A stretch of 8,744 bases of DNA, taken from the NCBI GenBank assembly GCA_946479005.1, contig CAMLEM010000051.1:1-8744 (forward strand). Direction: 5' to 3'. This document shows positions 6,769 to 8,744 of this stretch, in pieces. Within the stretch, counting starts at the first letter, position 1; each line of letters starts with the position of its first letter. The notes beneath the pieces are model-generated. The model had not been told where the DNA came from. It worked only from the letters and a program-made list of their open reading frames with translations, and ran no database searches. Origin of the DNA: an uncultured Chitinophagaceae bacterium (GTDB taxonomy: Bacteria > Bacteroidota > Bacteroidia > Chitinophagales > Chitinophagaceae). The translations under genes and the position numbers were made by a program.

Positions 6769-6881
6769 TTCCAGTTCCCGGGTAATACACGAATGAACGA
6801 AAAAAACATACCGGGTAGTGCAAAAGGGTTGTTATAAATGAAGAACTTACAAGGCAGGAATTTCCCTCCCGGAAATCGAAA

Positions 6882-6907
6882 AAACCGGCCAAAAAAGAGC
6901 CCGGTTT
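6882..6907. repeat. Inverted repeat AAACCGG / CCGGTTT upstream of gyrA
   Basis: The arms at 6882-6888 and 6901-6907 are perfect 7-bp complements around a 12-base A-rich loop. It lies about 25 bases upstream of the TAAATTTG box. It could be an operator, or a hairpin if transcribed. No TTTT run follows on the plus strand (TTTATC only), so a terminator is not favoured. Confidence 0.45.
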
Positions 6908-6932
6908 ATCAGGTTATGAGGGGCGGAAAAGG

Positions 6933-6940
6933 TAAATTTG
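6933..6940 (+). promoter_or_regulatory. Putative gyrA promoter -7 box
   Basis: TAAATTTG is an exact match to the Bacteroidota -7 consensus TAnnTTTG and points toward gyrA. A start site a few bases downstream would give a leader of about 70 bases. The -33 element is poor: GTTAT and GTTTA words lie upstream, but no TTTG is found at 19-21 bases. Confidence 0.42.
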
Positions 6941-6961
6941 CAAACCCCGAAACGGCGGCTG

Positions 6962-6971
6962 AAACCGGCCA
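6962..6971 (+). repeat. Second copy of 10-bp direct repeat AAACCGGCCA
   Basis: This repeats exactly the ten bases at 6882-6891, with copies 80 bases apart flanking the TAAATTTG box. Combined with the inverted copy at 6901-6907, the gyrA leader holds three AAACCGG words. The spacing would suit a regulator-binding site, but no such regulator is identified. Confidence 0.4.
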
Positions 6972-7016
6972 TTTTGGAAGGTAAAATCACCTCAAAAAGC
7001 ATCAGGAAAAACTATA

Positions 7017-8744
7017 ATGGAAGAGAATCCAGGACCTCTCGAAACGCAGGACAATAATCGCATTATCCCGGTCAACATAGAAGAACAGATGAAGACAGCC
7101 TACATCGATTATTCGATGTCGGTGATCGTCGGGCGCGCCCTGCCCGATGTGCGTGACGGGTTGAAACCGGTTCATCGCAGGGTGTTGTTCGCGATGAATG
7201 AGCTGGGCATTCACTACAACAAGCCCTTTAAAAAATCAGCCCGTATCGTCGGGGAGGTGCTGGGTAAGTATCACCCGCACGGTGATTCCTCGGTTTATGA
7301 TGCGATGGTGCGGATGGCCCAGGAATGGAGCATGCGCTACACCCTGATCGACGGGCAGGGAAATTTCGGCAACCAGGATGGCGACGGTCCGGCCGCAATG
7401 CGATACACGGAAGCCAGGCTGGAAAGGCTGGCTGAGCATATGCTGGACGATATTGAAAAAGACACCGTCGATTTCCAGCTCAATTTTGATGATTCCGAAA
7501 AGGAACCCACAGTGCTTCCCACCCGGGTACCCCAGTTGCTGATCAATGGATCGAGCGGGATCGCCGTGGGAATGGCAACGAATATGATGCCTCACAATCT
7601 TACCGAGGTCATCAATGGCTGCATCGCGTTCATCGATAACCGCCAGATCAGTATTGATGAGCTGATGCAGCACGTCAAAGCACCCGATTTTCCCACGGGC
7701 GGAACGATCTATGGAATGGAAGGGGTGAAGGGGGCAATGCACTTCGGAAGGGGAAGGGTAGTGGTTCGCGGAAAGATCACCATTGATACCAAACCCAGTG
7801 GGAGAGAGCAGATCATCATCAGCGAAGTGCCTTACCAGGTAAACCGGGATTCACTCACTAACCGGATCGGTGAACTGGTGAATGACAAGGTGATAGAAGG
7901 GATAGCTCACGTAAATAATGAATCAAACAATAAAGAGGGTACCCGGGTGGTCATCGACCTGAAAAGGGATGCGATCTCGAACGTGATCGTCAACCAGCTT
8001 TATAAGCTGACCGACCTGCAGACCTCCTATGGGATCAACAATGTCTGCATTGTAAAGGGAAGGCCCCGTACGCTGAACCTGAAGGAAATGATCAGCGAGT
8101 TCGTGGAATTCCGCCACGAGGTGGTGGTGCGCCGTACAAAATTTGAATTGCAGGAAGCCGAGAAAAGGGCGCATATACTGAAAGGTTACCTGATCGCCCT
8201 GGATCATCTCGACGAGGTGATCCGACTGATCCGGGAATCTTCCACGCCGGATATCGCCAGGGATAACCTGGTCAATGCCGGCTGGGGACTGGATGAGATC
8301 CAGGCGAAGGCCATCCTGGAGCTGAGGCTGCAGCGCCTGACGGGGATGGAGCGGGATAAGATCCGTGAAGAGTTTGACGAATTGATGAAGCTCATCGCTC
8401 ACCTGAACAATTTATTATCGGATGAGGGAATGCGGTATGACCTCATCAAGACCGAGCTCGCCGAGATCCGCGATAAATTCGGTGACGCGCGCAAAACGGA
8501 GATCACTTACCTGGATGATGAAGTGAAGATCAAGGACCTGATCAAGGAAGAAGATGTGGTGATCACCATTTCGCACCTGGGATATATCAAGCGCACGCCT
8601 GCGGACGAATACCGTGCCCAGCGCCGCGGAGGCAGGGGAGTGATCGGCGGAAAGACACGGGATGAGGATGTCATTGAACATCTTTTCGTGGCCTCTTCCC
8701 ACCACACGATGCTTTTCTTCACAGAAAAGGGGAGATGTTACTGG
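7017..8744 (+). CDS. gyrA: DNA gyrase subunit A (3' partial)
   Basis: The A subunit of gyrase breaks and rejoins DNA as part of the GyrA2GyrB2 enzyme that introduces negative supercoils. The frame is open from the ATG at 7017 to the window edge, giving 576 codons of an expected 800-plus. The N-terminus [20 protein letters not shown] follows a slightly extended leader, and AGGA at 7004-7007 may help the ribosome bind. [17 protein letters not shown] holds Ser91 and Asp95, equivalent to E. coli Ser83 and Asp87, so the quinolone-determining positions carry the ancestral susceptible residues. RYTE at 129-132 supplies the catalytic Tyr130. The coiled-coil gate region [15 protein letters not shown] lies at about 434-448. 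QRRGGRG at 535-541 is the GyrA box, which distinguishes gyrase from topoisomerase IV ParC. The rest of the beta-pinwheel C-terminal domain is outside the window. Confidence 0.97.
   Translation, partial: MEENPGPLETQDNNRIIPVNIEEQMKTAYIDYSMSVIVGRALPDVRDGLKPVHRRVLFAMNELGIHYNKPFKKSARIVGEVLGKYHPHGDSSVYDAMVRMAQEWSMRYTLIDGQGNFGNQDGDGPAAMRYTEARLERLAEHMLDDIEKDTVDFQLNFDDSEKEPTVLPTRVPQLLINGSSGIAVGMATNMMPHNLTEVINGCIAFIDNRQISIDELMQHVKAPDFPTGGTIYGMEGVKGAMHFGRGRVVVRGKITIDTKPSGREQIIISEVPYQVNRDSLTNRIGELVNDKVIEGIAHVNNESNNKEGTRVVIDLKRDAISNVIVNQLYKLTDLQTSYGINNVCIVKGRPRTLNLKEMISEFVEFRHEVVVRRTKFELQEAEKRAHILKGYLIALDHLDEVIRLIRESSTPDIARDNLVNAGWGLDEIQAKAILELRLQRLTGMERDKIREEFDELMKLIAHLNNLLSDEGMRYDLIKTELAEIRDKFGDARKTEITYLDDEVKIKDLIKEEDVVITISHLGYIKRTPADEYRAQRRGGRGVIGGKTRDEDVIEHLFVASSHHTMLFFTEKGRCYW

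Larger units (their letters stand above)
6769..7016. other. Divergent intergenic region between the GYF protein gene and gyrA
   Basis: These 248 bases separate two divergent starts and must hold both promoters. They contain several A-runs, a TAAATTTG box, a short hairpin with arms ATTTCC and GGAAAT (6860-6876), and three AAACCGG words. No conserved open frame or tRNA was recognised. For the minus-strand gene I found only an imperfect TATGTTTT (complement of 6803-6810) and no -33 element at a usable spacing. Confidence 0.6.

Noticed and set aside
6778..6817. Direct repeat CCGGGTA (6778-6784 and 6811-6817) upstream of the GYF gene
   Set aside because: Seven bases repeated once in a GC-mixed region is easily chance, and there is no matching promoter geometry.
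7236..8402. Long minus-strand open frames (168 and 159 codons) opposite gyrA
   Set aside because: They are His- and Asp-rich translations typical of the complement of a conserved coding sequence, and gyrA is certain here.

Overview
The window looks like chromosomal core DNA from a member of the Bacteroidota, most likely near the Chitinophagaceae. This is inferred from the protein sequences (heterotetramer-type pyruvate dehydrogenase E1 alpha, a cysteine-poor sirtuin, a GYF_2 membrane protein), from mostly absent Shine-Dalgarno sequences, and from TAnnTTTG -7 promoter-like boxes. No taxonomic search was possible. Genes are tightly packed and base composition looks even. I see no insertion sequence, phage gene, tRNA, rRNA or CRISPR array.

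Plus-strand block (2-4032): six genes in one direction with gaps of 29, 1, -4, 5 and 34 bases. In order they are the 3' part of pyruvate dehydrogenase E1 alpha (pdhA, start outside the window), a membrane-anchored TPR protein, lumazine synthase (ribH), a LutA/GlcF-like CCG-domain iron-sulfur protein starting with TTG inside the ribH stop, an EVE-domain protein, and a class III (CobB/SIRT5-like) NAD-dependent deacylase. The block reads as a housekeeping operon with a loose cofactor and redox theme (TPP, flavin, Fe-S, NAD) rather than one pathway.

Minus-strand block (6768-4011): a GYF_2-TM-FxLYD-like envelope protein, then a saccharopine dehydrogenase-family enzyme. The dehydrogenase converges on the sirtuin gene, and the last 22 bases of each gene overlap. 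A perfect 7-bp inverted repeat fills that overlap, and each arm carries one gene's stop codon.

Right end (6769-8744): a 248-base divergent intergenic region with a TAAATTTG -7-like box and repeated AAACCGG words leads into gyrA, which runs off the window after 576 codons.

I did not find convincing evidence of an undescribed multi-gene system. The points most worth checking are the sirtuin without zinc cysteines and with an altered FGE motif, the palindromic shared gene end, the GYF/FxLYD membrane protein, and the repeat cluster upstream of gyrA.
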